Source: Rikenellaceae bacterium (GTDB lineage Bacteria > Bacteroidota > Bacteroidia > Bacteroidales > Rikenellaceae). From it: 64,000 nt of DNA. Shown here piece by piece: positions 32,493-41,909 of the stretch. The first letter of the stretch is position 1, and the number at the start of each line of letters is the position of its first letter. Made by a program: the position numbers and the translations under genes. Location of the stretch: assembly GCA_017463585.1 (NCBI GenBank), contig JAFTOX010000003.1, positions 1 to 64,000 on the forward strand, read 5' to 3'. The notes beneath the pieces were generated by a model. The model saw only the letters and a list, made by a program, of their open reading frames with translations, did no database searches and was not told the origin of the DNA.

Positions 32493-33833
32493 CTAATTGA
32501 AGTATTTACCGATCTTGGCAATCGTGTTGGGCATAGCGAACACAACCACTCGGTCGTAGGCTTGAATCTCGGTGTTACCCACCGCGATAAAGACCTTATC
32601 GCCACGCACGATACCGCCGATAATGGCCTCGGTCGGGAAATCCATATCCTTAACCTTCGCTTTGGTTGCAGGCGAATTGGGCTTGACGATAAATTCGAGC
32701 ACCTCGGCCTCGCTACCCGTCAGACACTTGATCGCCTGAACGTCGGTCGAGAGCGTGAATCGGAAGATATTACTTGCCGTGATCAGCTTCTTGTTGATGA
32801 TCGTGTCGATGCCGATACTCTCGGCCAACTTGATATAATTGAGATTTTCGACCTCGGCAATTACCTTCTTGACACCCATACGTTTAGCGAGCATCGCAGC
32901 CAGAATGTTGGTCTCCGAGCGACCCGTAACAGCAACGAAGGCGTCCATATTCGACAGACCCTCCTCCATCATCGCCTCGATATTTCGACCGTCCTCGTTG
33001 ATGATGAGCGTCGAGTCGAGCGTCTCGGCCAGCTTGTATGCCTTGTCGGCGATGTACTCGACCAACTTAATATTGACCTTGTCCTGCAACTCCAACGCAA
33101 TGCGCTGACCGATCTGGCTACCACCCAAGATCATCAGATTGTTGATGTCGATATTGCTCTGACCCGAGAAGGCCATAACCTCTTTCACGCTATCCTCTTT
33201 GGTGATGATATAGACCATATCACCCTCCATATAGGTATCGTTGCCGTGCGGAATAATCGTGCGACCATCGCGCGTGATTGCCACAGTTCGGTAGCTGAGC
33301 GGCTGCTGCTTCTCGGTGAACGAGAGCAGGGTATGACCCACCAACTCCGAGGCAGGATCCAGACGGAACACCACGAGCGAGAGCTTGCCGTTCGAGAAAT
33401 CGACATACTCGGTTGTGGCCGTATGACCTAACAACTTGATCACCTGACGTGCGGCGATCTTTTCGGGATAGAACAGATAGTCGATACCCAGATTGATGAA
33501 AACCTCTTTATTGTTTGGTTCGAGATATTCGTTGTGGTCGATACGCGCGATAGACTTTTTGGCACCCATCTGCTTGGCCAAAATAGCCGAGATGATGTTG
33601 CGTTCCTCCTCGTGATTGACGGCAATAAACAGGTCAGCTTTGCGCACAATAGCCTTTCTGAGCGTAGCAAACGAGGTGCAATCACCCTCTACGGTGAGCA
33701 GATCGGCCACAGCCGAAACGTCTTCCAAGAGCTTGCGATCGCTCTCAATCACAGTTATTTCGTGGTTATCGCCGCTGAGCATACGTGCCAAATGGCAACC
33801 GACATCACCGGCACCCGCAATGATAATCTTCAT
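32493..33833 (-). CDS. trkA: Trk-type potassium uptake regulatory subunit
   Basis: A 446-residue peripheral membrane protein with two RCK units, each an NAD-binding Rossmann fold plus a TrkA_C domain. The first fold starts GAGDVGCHLARML and the second ILGGSQIGQRIALEL. It gates the TrkH/KtrB channel, whose gene is not in this window. The ATG at 33833 begins the Rossmann fold directly; an upstream reading frame would run through the promoter. First gene of the group that ends with rsmF. Confidence 0.93.
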   Translation of the reverse strand: MKIIIAGAGDVGCHLARMLSGDNHEITVIESDRKLLEDVSAVADLLTVEGDCTSFATLRKAIVRKADLFIAVNHEEERNIISAILAKQMGAKKSIARIDHNEYLEPNNKEVFINLGIDYLFYPEKIAARQVIKLLGHTATTEYVDFSNGKLSLVVFRLDPASELVGHTLLSFTEKQQPLSYRTVAITRDGRTIIPHGNDTYMEGDMVYIITKEDSVKEVMAFSGQSNIDINNLMILGGSQIGQRIALELQDKVNIKLVEYIADKAYKLAETLDSTLIINEDGRNIEAMMEEGLSNMDAFVAVTGRSETNILAAMLAKRMGVKKVIAEVENLNYIKLAESIGIDTIINKKLITASNIFRFTLSTDVQAIKCLTGSEAEVLEFIVKPNSPATKAKVKDMDFPTEAIIGGIVRGDKVFIAVGNTEIQAYDRVVVFAMPNTIAKIGKYFN

Positions 33834-33859
33834 ATCGAATAATTTGCAAATTACGCTTA

Positions 33860-33891
33860 CAAATTTATATATTTGCAACGTAAAGCGCAAA
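33860..33891 (-). promoter_or_regulatory. Promoter of trkA
   Basis: On the minus strand TTTG (33888-33891), 20 bases, TAAATTTG (33860-33867), about 27 bases before the trkA ATG. Confidence 0.7.
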
Positions 33892-33927
33892 GTTTTTTAC
33901 ATTAATATTTTTAATTTGGCCAAAGTT

Positions 33928-34203
33928 ATGTCATCAGTACTTACCGTAATATTGATTTCGATAGCCGCCGTGGGACTATTTGTATTGGGAATGTCGCTGA
34001 CGTTGATCTTCAAGGGGCACAACATCGACTCTGAGATTTCGACCAACCGTCATATGCAGGAGCGCGGCATTAAGTGTGCCGTTCAGGAGACCCGCGAGGA
34101 TATGGCCGACGCTGATTGTAAGGACGTTGGCTGCCATGGCAACTGTTCGGCTTGCGACGTCGAGGGCAACCCTCTCGAACACCACAAGAGGCAGTCGAAA
34201 TAA
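33928..34203 (+). CDS. Small membrane protein with Cys-rich tail
   Basis: A 91-residue protein with one N-terminal membrane helix (residues 5-28, VILISIAAVGLFVLGMSLTLIF), a short linker, and a cytoplasmic or periplasmic tail with the cluster DCKDVGCHGNCSAC (C-X4-C-X3-C-X2-C) plus one earlier Cys. The layout recalls NqrM, the membrane iron-delivery factor of the Na+-NQR complex, but the Cys pattern does not match well. A metal or Fe-S related role is a guess. It is divergent from trkA and closed by a strong terminator. Confidence 0.75.
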   Translation: MSSVLTVILISIAAVGLFVLGMSLTLIFKGHNIDSEISTNRHMQERGIKCAVQETREDMADADCKDVGCHGNCSACDVEGNPLEHHKRQSK

Positions 34204-34220
34204 CCTCCCACACTCCAAAA

Positions 34221-34260
34221 ACAAAGCCGCCGACCTCCGTGATGAGGTCGGCGGCTTTGT
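34221..34260 (+). terminator. Rho-independent terminator
   Basis: A 17-bp perfect stem: ACAAAGCCGCCGACCTC (34221-34237) with GAGGTCGGCGGCTTTGT (34244-34260). Confidence 0.85.
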
Positions 34261-34371
34261 CATTTACGCTCGGAGCGTAGCCGTTTTAATCAATACGATA
34301 TTGCGCATAAGCATATTGCGAATAATATTAATATTTTTCTCATAACTTTTTGTAGTTTTGGTTTGGGGAGT

Positions 34372-34962
34372 TTAGTTGTTTTTGCAATTATTATTTTCGC
34401 AAAAATCAATTTTCTCTTGTTCAATCGGATTGTCGTTATGCTTTACGTATGTGATTGTTTCGAATTTTTCATCTTCGGCAACTCGCTTGTAACTATCATA
34501 TTTTCGCCAAAAATTTTTATTGTCAACCTTTGTCGCTTTCTCCATTGATTCAATTAAAATAATCTCATCGTTGGTGAATTTGTAAATCTCCATTGCATCT
34601 TGCCAAATCAATCTATTTTGCAAATCAATGGGTGTGTGGTAAAATTCCCAGCAAAATATCTTTTTGGCACCACACTCTTTGCACTCATATTCGTGCAGCA
34701 GATCCAACTTGCCATCTTTGATTCGGAGGTAGCTATACACATTTATGGTCGTGGGGTAGTAGCTATCAAAATCCTCGGGCACCCCAATTTTCACGGGTAT
34801 GCCATTCTCGTATATTACGAAACTTGTGCTTGTCGCGATTTGATAAATGCCGTCGGTTGTATTTGCATTAATCTCTCCGATTTCTGGAAATACAAACGGA
34901 TTTTCATGCTCGCAAGCAGTCGAAATCAAGAGCGCACAAATTATAGTTAATAATCTTTTCAT
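34372..34962 (-). CDS. Uncharacterised lipoprotein
   Basis: A 196-residue protein with a lipoprotein signal (MKRLLTIICALLISTAC, Cys17). The mature part has a CX2C pair (YECKECGAKKIFCWEF), which could bind metal, and a charged, Asn-rich C-terminus (CENNNCKNN). No family is recognised. It is A+T-rich and isolated between a terminator and the capsule locus. The ATG at 34962 starts the signal peptide; another ATG two codons upstream is possible. Confidence 0.65.
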   Translation of the reverse strand: MKRLLTIICALLISTACEHENPFVFPEIGEINANTTDGIYQIATSTSFVIYENGIPVKIGVPEDFDSYYPTTINVYSYLRIKDGKLDLLHEYECKECGAKKIFCWEFYHTPIDLQNRLIWQDAMEIYKFTNDEIILIESMEKATKVDNKNFWRKYDSYKRVAEDEKFETITYVKHNDNPIEQEKIDFCENNNCKNN

Positions 34963-35072
34963 AATCATCGATAGTTTTTGATTCGTCTGCAAGATATGAA
35001 ATTAAATTTAATTTTCCAAATAACATCTTGATAATTTGATTTTTACTCACAAAATTCCCCCAAAAACAAAAA

Positions 35073-35101
35073 CCGCCGATCTCTGTTGCTGAGATCGGCG
35101 G
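35073..35101 (-). terminator. Terminator of the capsule operon
   Basis: CCGCCGATCTC (35073-35083) pairs perfectly with GAGATCGGCGG (35091-35101), and on the minus strand it is followed by TTTTTGTTTTTG. It lies directly after the last capsule gene. Confidence 0.85.
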
Positions 35102-35128
35102 CTCTAATTTTCGGTTCGTTGCGTTCGG

Positions 35129-36244
35129 CTATCCCCAGATACTTTTGGGCTTCCGCAGGTGGGCAATAACCTGATGAACGAATGTCGCCCCAAGCGAATC
35201 TCGATAGACCAAACGATGTTTCCAACGATTGGCCCACCAGCGACGCCACTTGAACCAAACCACCTTCACGGGGTTGCCTTTCGGTTGCTGCTCGCCAAAT
35301 TCGGGCGCAAGAATATCGTTCAAAATGCGCTCAGCCAACGCTCGATCCTCGCCGACGAATCCTCCGCACATACTCTCGTCAATACCCAAACGATCGACGC
35401 AAATGCGATTCACAGCACCCAAGAAACGGTGCATATTGAATTGTGTTGCAGTCGTTTTGAGCAAATCCCAATCGACCTTGTCGCCATACGCGCGAACAAA
35501 TACCGCCCAATCGCAAATGTGGCGGAATCCGATCTCGATAGCCGCAAAGTGCGCCGCCATATGTTTCAGCAGAAACAGCGCATTGAAATCGGGCGCGGGC
35601 AGTGTGATGGGAGCACCTTCGACGTCGACCTGCTCGCTCTCGGGCACAACCGCCAACCGCTTCAATTCACGCTCAATCTCGACATTCGAGGCGTGCGAAT
35701 GAACATTGATAAAGTCGTAGTGGTTCTCCACCAAAATCCCATTCACAGTGAATGTTGTGTGGTGGTGTTTATCCTCGTCGATTTTGACACCGTGCTTTTC
35801 GCGTAGTAGCGCGTCGGCCTCCTGCTGACGACCATAGAGCCAAATGTCAATGTCGCCACACGGACGGTGTTCGGGAGTGGGGTAGCTGAGGCTCAGCCCA
35901 TAACCCTTCATCAACATCATTTGGAATCCGTTACGATCGTAGAACGAGGCGAGCTTGCGAATGGCAACCTTCTGTCGGGCGTAACTCTTTTCGATGCTGT
36001 CGACATTGGCGAGCCAGCGCAACATCTGGTCGCGCGAGGGCTGCTGCTCAACGGGAATCCTACCCTCGGCTATCAACGTTTGCAAACCGTCCCACGCAAT
36101 CGCCAGCACCCCCTGCACCGCCGCCAATTTGATCACCTCAGCCCATTCGACCTTTGTGCCCGTAGCATTTTCGAACGACCACTTGCCCCCGCCACCAAGT
36201 CCGACACGGGTTAAGCAGAAGAGTACTTCGTGAGTGTTATTCAC
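35129..36244 (-). CDS. Nucleotidyltransferase family protein (NTP_transf_5)
   Basis: A 371-residue protein of the Bacteroidetes-enriched nucleotidyltransferase family PF14907, usually found in polysaccharide loci. The nucleotidyltransferase core is MLMKGYGLSLSYPTPEHRPCGDIDIWL, with the two metal-binding Asp in GDIDIWL. It presumably transfers a nucleotidyl or related group, but its substrate is unknown. Its start overlaps the aminotransferase stop by 8 bases, and it is the last gene of the operon. Confidence 0.82.
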   Translation of the reverse strand: MNNTHEVLFCLTRVGLGGGGKWSFENATGTKVEWAEVIKLAAVQGVLAIAWDGLQTLIAEGRIPVEQQPSRDQMLRWLANVDSIEKSYARQKVAIRKLASFYDRNGFQMMLMKGYGLSLSYPTPEHRPCGDIDIWLYGRQQEADALLREKHGVKIDEDKHHHTTFTVNGILVENHYDFINVHSHASNVEIERELKRLAVVPESEQVDVEGAPITLPAPDFNALFLLKHMAAHFAAIEIGFRHICDWAVFVRAYGDKVDWDLLKTTATQFNMHRFLGAVNRICVDRLGIDESMCGGFVGEDRALAERILNDILAPEFGEQQPKGNPVKVVWFKWRRWWANRWKHRLVYRDSLGATFVHQVIAHLRKPKSIWG

Positions 36245-37379
36245 TGATATACTGCTTGATAGAGTTGATTACATACATAATCTGTTCATCGGTGAGCGAC
36301 GAGCCCGAGGGCAAGCACAATCCACGCTCGAAGATCTTCTCGCTTACGTTGTCACCGTAATAAGGACAACCTTCGAAAATTGGCTGCATATGCATCGGTC
36401 GCCACAAAAGGCGCGACTCGACGTCCTGCGTTTCGAGATACAGACGAATATCGTCAGCGCTCTTGCCATTGCACTGCGCCGAATCGACTTCAATGCACGT
36501 CAGCCAGAAATTCGAATCATACTCCTCCGATGGATTCTGCTTAACGCTTATACCTTTGTATCCGTTAAGGTGCTCGGTGTACAACGAGTGGATTGCTCGA
36601 CGACGTGCAATGTGCTCATCAACGACCTCCATCTGACCGCGTCCAATACCGGCACAAATATTTGACATACGGTAGTTGTAGCCAATATGTTCGTGATAGT
36701 AATAAGGCCGATTCTCGCGAGCCTGAGTAGCGAAGAACATCGTACGCTTGGCCTCCTCCTCAGTGTGACAAATGAGTGCTCCACCACCCGATGTGGTGAT
36801 CATCTTATTGCCGTTAAACGACAGTGCTCCGAACTCGCCAAATGTTCCGCATCGGCGCCCTTTGTAGGTAGAGCCCATTGCCTCGGCTGCATCTTCCATA
36901 ACGGGAATGTTGTATTTGGCAGCAATAGCGCAAATCTCGTCCATCTTTGCGGGCATACCGTAGAGATGAACGGGAATAATCGCTTTGGGATATTGTCCCG
37001 TAACGGCTTTGCGATCGATGATCGCCTTTTCGAGCCACTCAGGAGAGATATTCCAAGTCTCCTCTTCGCTGTCGACAAAAATCGGATTGGCGCCTAAATA
37101 TTTGATTGGATTGGCCGAAGCAGCAAAGGTTAATGATTGGCAAATAACCTCATCGCCAGCTTTAATTCCAAGCTGCACTAAGCCAAGATGAATGGCAGCG
37201 GTGCCGGCCGAGAGGGCCACGACGTGGCTGTTACTACCGAGGAAACATTCGAGATCTTTCTCGAATCCATTGACATTCGGACCGAGGGGCACAACCCAAT
37301 TCGTATCGAAAGCCTCTTGAATATATTTTTGCTCGCCGCCACCCATCTGCGCCAACGATAGCCAAATTCGCTTTTGCAT
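36237..37379 (-). CDS. DegT/DnrJ/EryC1-family sugar aminotransferase
   Basis: A 380-residue PLP-dependent aminotransferase. The cofactor-binding Lys192 lies in FNGNKMITTSGGG, and MEDAAEAMGS holds the Asp that contacts the PLP ring. Together with the acetyltransferase and phosphoglycosyltransferase just upstream it matches PglE-PglD-PglC and the WcfR-WcfS pair of Bacteroides. It would aminate a UDP-4-keto-6-deoxy-N-acetylhexosamine. The required 4,6-dehydratase is not in the window. Confidence 0.92.
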   Translation of the reverse strand: MQKRIWLSLAQMGGGEQKYIQEAFDTNWVVPLGPNVNGFEKDLECFLGSNSHVVALSAGTAAIHLGLVQLGIKAGDEVICQSLTFAASANPIKYLGANPIFVDSEEETWNISPEWLEKAIIDRKAVTGQYPKAIIPVHLYGMPAKMDEICAIAAKYNIPVMEDAAEAMGSTYKGRRCGTFGEFGALSFNGNKMITTSGGGALICHTEEEAKRTMFFATQARENRPYYYHEHIGYNYRMSNICAGIGRGQMEVVDEHIARRRAIHSLYTEHLNGYKGISVKQNPSEEYDSNFWLTCIEVDSAQCNGKSADDIRLYLETQDVESRLLWRPMHMQPIFEGCPYYGDNVSEKIFERGLCLPSGSSLTDEQIMYVINSIKQYISE

Positions 37380-37385
37380 ATTGCT

Positions 37386-37976
37386 TTATTTGTTAAATGT
37401 TTTTAAAACCTTGCATCTATTTCCTGCGGCCATACAGTTGTCGGGGATATCTTTTGTTACAACTGATCCGGCACAAATTAATGACCATTTACCAATCTTG
37501 ACTCCCGGAACGATGACTGAGCCTGCTCCAATCTGACTGCCTTCGCCAACGTGCACATTGCCACAGAGGGTCGTATTGGGAGATATATGCACGTAGTCTT
37601 CTATTACGCATTCATGATCAACGGTTGCGCCCGTGTTGATGATGCAGTGCTTGCCGACTATTGCGTCCGCCTGCACTATTGCACCTTGCATAATGACCGT
37701 ACCTTCGTCGATTTTTGCAGATGGCGAAATGATTGCCGATGAGTGAATTGCGGTGTCAAATTCGCAATCCAATTTTTGGGCTACTACCTTTCGAATAGAG
37801 TTATTTCCAATGCTAATTATGATCGGAGATAACCCCTCTGCAGAATGAACGACAGGACGATTGCATAATTCGTTTACACTATTATTGTCATCAATGAGCG
37901 CCTCGACAATTTTGCCTTGTGACTCAACGATATCCATAATCACTTTTGCGTGACCACTTGCTCCGTATAAATACAT
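37386..37976 (-). CDS. NeuD/PglD-family sugar O/N-acetyltransferase
   Basis: A 196-residue left-handed beta-helix acyltransferase. It has an N-terminal Rossmann-like part (LYGASGHAKVIMDIVESQG) and hexapeptide repeats (SAIISPSAKIDEGTVIMQGA, INTGATVDHECVIEDYVHI, IGAGSVIVPGVKIGKW). The catalytic His is in ATVDHECVI. It most likely acetylates the 4-amino group made by the neighbouring aminotransferase. It lies 6 bases from each neighbour. Confidence 0.92.
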   Translation of the reverse strand: MYLYGASGHAKVIMDIVESQGKIVEALIDDNNSVNELCNRPVVHSAEGLSPIIISIGNNSIRKVVAQKLDCEFDTAIHSSAIISPSAKIDEGTVIMQGAIVQADAIVGKHCIINTGATVDHECVIEDYVHISPNTTLCGNVHVGEGSQIGAGSVIVPGVKIGKWSLICAGSVVTKDIPDNCMAAGNRCKVLKTFNK

Positions 37977-37982
37977 TTGCAG

Positions 37983-38591
37983 TTAATTATTACCGTTAAA
38001 AGGTTCCATTGTTGCCGAAGTCGCCGAAGAGATGTCACTTCGCACCAAAACCTTCTTAATTGTTATGAAAATAATCTTTATGTCCGTAATCAAACTGACG
38101 TTGTCAACATACCAAACATCTAATGCAAACTTATCTTGCCAACTGATTGCATTGCGTCCGTTACATTGCGCCCAGCCCGTAATTCCAGGTCGGACTTCGT
38201 GGCGACGCGCCTGTGTTGGTGAGTAAAGAGGTAGATATTGTATTAGTAACGGCCTTGGCCCAATCAACGACATATCTCCTTTGAGCACGTTGATTAGTTG
38301 GGGCAACTCGTCAATGGATGTGGAGCGTACTAATCGTCCAACTTTTGTCAGACGAGCAGCATCAGGGAGCAATTGTCCGTTCTCATCTCGTTCGTCGGTC
38401 ATTGTTTTATACTTGATGATCTTGAATATCTTTGCGTTCTTACCAGGTCGCTCTTGTAAAAAGAATGCCCCTGCTCCCTTATTCGCAAAATGCAACCAAA
38501 TCGTTACAACAACCAATATTGGCGAAAGACAAACAAGTGCAGTGAATGAAATTATAATATCAAACAAGCGCTTGAAAAATCTGCGATACAT
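37983..38591 (-). CDS. Initiating phosphoglycosyltransferase (PglC/WcfS type)
   Basis: A 202-residue monotopic phosphoglycosyltransferase. It has a re-entrant N-terminal helix (residues 8-35), then IKYKTMTDERDENG, the catalytic Asp-Glu dyad in TSIDELPQLINVLKGDMSLIGPRPLL, and GITGWAQCNGRN. It transfers the first sugar phosphate from UDP-sugar to undecaprenyl phosphate at the inner membrane. The size matches minimal PglC-like enzymes. It is translationally close to the GT4 gene upstream (4-base gap). Confidence 0.95.
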   Translation of the reverse strand: MYRRFFKRLFDIIISFTALVCLSPILVVVTIWLHFANKGAGAFFLQERPGKNAKIFKIIKYKTMTDERDENGQLLPDAARLTKVGRLVRSTSIDELPQLINVLKGDMSLIGPRPLLIQYLPLYSPTQARRHEVRPGITGWAQCNGRNAISWQDKFALDVWYVDNVSLITDIKIIFITIKKVLVRSDISSATSATMEPFNGNN

Positions 38592-38595
38592 AGCT

Positions 38596-39723
38596 TTAAC
38601 CTAAACTCTTATACATTTTCAATAATTCAGCCCATACGTCCTCTTGGCGGAAGCGTGTAGCTACCATCTCACGGGCCGAGGCAGCCATTTGTGCGGTCAG
38701 CTCACGATCGGTAGCCAAACGTCGCATTGCATTATAGAGTGCTTCCTCGTTTTGTTTGGGGATAATCAGACCATTCTGCCCCTCAATCACAACCTCATTG
38801 CAGCCGTTGATGTCGGTAACAATCTGCGCCAATCCCATTGCACCCGCTTGTATCACAACATTCGGAAATCCCTCACGGTAGCTCGGCAAAACTGCAACGT
38901 CCGACGCTACCAAGAACGGACGCACATCGTTCTGATAACCTGCAAACTCAATTTTGGGGTTATTCTCGATTATCTGCTTGGTTTCGGGCAGAATGGGATC
39001 CAACTCGTCCTCAAATTTACCAACCAAAAGTAGCTTTGTAGCGGGCATTTCTCGGTTGAGGCGATCGAATGCGGCAACCAATTCGTTGATACCCTTGTCG
39101 CGCACCATTCGACCAATGAAGATGAAGGTAAAATCCTCCGAATCGTTACGAATCTCTGCGGCACGTTGCATAACCTCAGGCGTACGTGCAAAGTGTTCGA
39201 GATCAATGCCGTTGATGTTGCCGTGGTGAATCTTCTGCAAGGGCTTGCGGGTGATGTGTTCGCGACGAAGAGTATCCTTTACACCATCGCCCTCGGGAAT
39301 CACCTTCGTGGCACATAGGCAAGTGATACGCTCCATCGTTTTGAGAATGAAACGTAGTATGCCGTGTGTTGTTTCGAAACGCAGACCAGTAACCAAGTAG
39401 ATTCGATGAGGTACGCGAGCTGCCCAGGCAGCAACCATCGAGAGCAGACTTGCTTTTGGGGTGTTTGAGTGAACGATATGCGGACGTTCACGACGGAAGA
39501 GCTTGTAGAGCGCAACGAGCGAACGGCAATCGGCAGCGATGCTGATCTCGCGATGCATCGGTACGCCAATGGTACGCACACCCTCACGCTCAGCGACCTC
39601 TTTTAGAATGCCCGAGTCGTTTGCAACAGCAACAACATCAAATTCTTGATTCAAGAATCTGAGTTGCCCGCGCAACATTCCCAAACTCCAATCAATAGTA
39701 TTCAGTCGAAAAAGTTTATGCAT
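38596..39723 (-). CDS. GT4-family glycosyltransferase
   Basis: A 375-residue GT-B enzyme. The N-terminal half binds the acceptor and the C-terminal half has FIGRMVRDKGINELVAAF and PSYREGFPNVVIQAGAMGLAQIVTDINGCNEVV, with the EX7E-type motif. It resembles PglA and EpsD-like enzymes that add the second sugar to an undecaprenyl-linked acetamido sugar. Its base composition is like the chromosome, unlike the genes upstream. It overlaps the next upstream gene by 8 bases. Confidence 0.9.
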   Translation of the reverse strand: MHKLFRLNTIDWSLGMLRGQLRFLNQEFDVVAVANDSGILKEVAEREGVRTIGVPMHREISIAADCRSLVALYKLFRRERPHIVHSNTPKASLLSMVAAWAARVPHRIYLVTGLRFETTHGILRFILKTMERITCLCATKVIPEGDGVKDTLRREHITRKPLQKIHHGNINGIDLEHFARTPEVMQRAAEIRNDSEDFTFIFIGRMVRDKGINELVAAFDRLNREMPATKLLLVGKFEDELDPILPETKQIIENNPKIEFAGYQNDVRPFLVASDVAVLPSYREGFPNVVIQAGAMGLAQIVTDINGCNEVVIEGQNGLIIPKQNEEALYNAMRRLATDRELTAQMAASAREMVATRFRQEDVWAELLKMYKSLG

Positions 39724-40720
39724 TATGTCGTTTTATTATAGGAAGAATAAAAGGTACAAAACAATATTTATATGCCCATCGAGCTGGAATCAACAAGATG
39801 GGATAGGTGAATAATAATTTTAAGATTCTATTATTAGGTTTCTGAATATTATTATCCTGCAACCTCTTAATAATACATTTAAGTTCGTTATATTTAACTT
39901 TAGAAGCAAGGATTCGATTGGTAAATGGAGTGTATAAACCATTTATTACTCGCGATATACTTTGAGAAATGTCTTTGTCTATTATCGAGTCAATATAGTT
40001 TTGTAGTACTCCCATTAAATATACGTATGACTGTATATGTTGCGAGAGTCTTTGTGGACTACGGGTAGTCATTTGAGATAGAGGATTGATGATATATCTG
40101 TATATCGTTGAGTTGATAATTCTAATTCTTGGATTATTTAATAATAACTCAATGTTAAATAATCTATCCTCTGATATGGTTAATTCTGGTCTAAATACCC
40201 CCCCCGTAAATACTCCATTTTTTACAATATTTGATTGTATGATAAGATTCCATGCAGAAAAGTTAATATGCGATTTGATCAAATCTAAACCAACGCCATC
40301 ATAGACAATTTCGCCATTGACAATCTCAGGAATAGTGTGCAATTTTTCGGGAGATACAGTTTGCGAATAGAACATTAGGACGTCAATATCGTCATTCAAG
40401 AAATTATTAATTACATAACTCAGTCCATTGGCGATAAGATAGTCGTCCGAATCGGGCATATAGATATAATCACCAACAGCTTCTTTGATACCTCGATTTC
40501 GTGTTGCACTTAAACCCTCATTATCTTTTGAGATTATACGCACGTTGCTGTGATGATCAGCATAATATTGCATAATCGCCAAAGAATTATCAGTTGAGCC
40601 ATCGTTGATTAACAACAACTCAAAATCATCTTCACGTAACCCCTGATTATAGATCGAATCGAGACAACGTGTTAAATATTTTTCCTGATTGTATATGGGA
40701 ACAATGATACTTAGGAGCAT
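39716..40720 (-). CDS. GT2-family glycosyltransferase
   Basis: A 334-residue GT-A enzyme: LSIIVPIYNQEKYLTRCLDSI at the N-terminus, LLINDGSTDNS, and the metal-binding site YMPDSDDYL. The C-terminal third is a helical region with hydrophobic patches that may associate with the membrane. Its sugar donor is unknown. It is A+T-rich. Its start lies 1 base from the stop of the glycerophosphotransferase gene. Confidence 0.9.
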   Translation of the reverse strand: MLLSIIVPIYNQEKYLTRCLDSIYNQGLREDDFELLLINDGSTDNSLAIMQYYADHHSNVRIISKDNEGLSATRNRGIKEAVGDYIYMPDSDDYLIANGLSYVINNFLNDDIDVLMFYSQTVSPEKLHTIPEIVNGEIVYDGVGLDLIKSHINFSAWNLIIQSNIVKNGVFTGGVFRPELTISEDRLFNIELLLNNPRIRIINSTIYRYIINPLSQMTTRSPQRLSQHIQSYVYLMGVLQNYIDSIIDKDISQSISRVINGLYTPFTNRILASKVKYNELKCIIKRLQDNNIQKPNNRILKLLFTYPILLIPARWAYKYCFVPFILPIIKRHNA

Positions 40721-40721
40721 A

Positions 40722-41906
40722 TTATTTAATCGCGTTATAGATTATATCAGCCGACAATTTTGAGGCTTTTCCGTATGCCGTAATATATTTATCTCTAAAC
40801 TCTTGGCAATATCCCTTTGCTACCTCTTCGTCCATAGTTGTAATTGCATCTAAAAGATCATCTTCGGTGGCAATATGCTGACTACCCAACTCTGGACGCA
40901 TATCGAAGTATAGACCTCGTTTTGTAGAGTATTCTTCGTAGTCGTATGCGAAGCAAAACATTGGCTTGTTGAGGATCGAGTAGTCAAAGAAGATACTCGA
41001 ATAATCGGATACTAAGATGTCCGATGCTATCATCAACTCGTTTAAATTGCCGTAATCCGAAACATTGTATGTAAAGGAATCTTCAATAATATTCAACGCT
41101 TTCGTGATCTCATAATGGGCGCGGAACAGAACGACATACTCATCTGCTAATCTTGCTTTCCACTTGTTAAGATCAATTGGGGGTGCAATGATGCAATTGT
41201 TGTCCTCTTTGAGATACTCTCGGAATGTAGGGGCGTATAGAATAATCTTTTTATCCGTAGGAATATTTAGTGTTTTGAAGATTTTTTCTCGGATATTTTT
41301 GTGCGCGTCATTATTCGGAACTAATTCATCATTACGCGGTAGTCCAATGATCCTAAATCGATCAATGTCGATATTGAATACTCGTGAGAAAATATCAGCT
41401 TCATATTGTCCCTGAGCCAACATAATGTCTGTAACTGTGTCTTTCCCTTTTGACGAAAAAGCTTGTGAGTTAGCATCAATATCGCTACCCATCTTCTTGA
41501 TAGGAGTGCCGTGCCACGTATTGAAATAGAATACATTCTTCCCTTTGAATGATAAACCACGTTCAACGCTGCTATTGGTAATCCAACAACGAGCGGCTAA
41601 GATAGTCTTGTAGTATTTGAATGTGTCGATTTTGATCTTCTCGCCACGTGCAATATTGTGTCGTGCGGGATCAATAAACGCCCATACAAATCTGTATCGG
41701 TCGAATCGATGATCATCGATCATCTGCTCATATATACATCGCGGGCTATCATCGTATTTACGTCCCCCAAAACTAACAAATACGATTAGATCATTCTGAG
41801 GCTTGATGAATAGTTTTAGACAAACAATGGCAAAGTTGCCACAATAATAATAGATCTTGTAAAGTAATTTGCTATATTTTATGCGATTGATCAGCGAAAC
41901 GCTCAT
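40722..41906 (-). CDS. CDP-glycerol glycerophosphotransferase (TagB/TagF-like)
   Basis: A 394-residue GT-B-like enzyme of the CDP-glycerol:poly(glycerophosphate) transferase family. It shows FNTWHGTPIKKMG with the catalytic His, ILYAPTFREYLKE, FRAHYEIT and the second motif ILVSDYSSIFFDYSILNKPMFCFAYDYEEY. It would move glycerol phosphate from CDP-glycerol to the repeat unit. The CDP-glycerol-forming enzyme is encoded next to it (3-base gap), so donor synthesis and transfer form one module. Confidence 0.93.
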   Translation of the reverse strand: MSVSLINRIKYSKLLYKIYYYCGNFAIVCLKLFIKPQNDLIVFVSFGGRKYDDSPRCIYEQMIDDHRFDRYRFVWAFIDPARHNIARGEKIKIDTFKYYKTILAARCWITNSSVERGLSFKGKNVFYFNTWHGTPIKKMGSDIDANSQAFSSKGKDTVTDIMLAQGQYEADIFSRVFNIDIDRFRIIGLPRNDELVPNNDAHKNIREKIFKTLNIPTDKKIILYAPTFREYLKEDNNCIIAPPIDLNKWKARLADEYVVLFRAHYEITKALNIIEDSFTYNVSDYGNLNELMIASDILVSDYSSIFFDYSILNKPMFCFAYDYEEYSTKRGLYFDMRPELGSQHIATEDDLLDAITTMDEEVAKGYCQEFRDKYITAYGKASKLSADIIYNAIK

Positions 41907-41909
41907 ATC

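Noticed and set aside
34264..34371. Small gene or RNA in the gap after the Cys-rich protein gene
   Set aside because: There is a short palindrome (TACGCTC/GAGCGTA) and a TAGTTTTG box, but no supported start, product or terminator.
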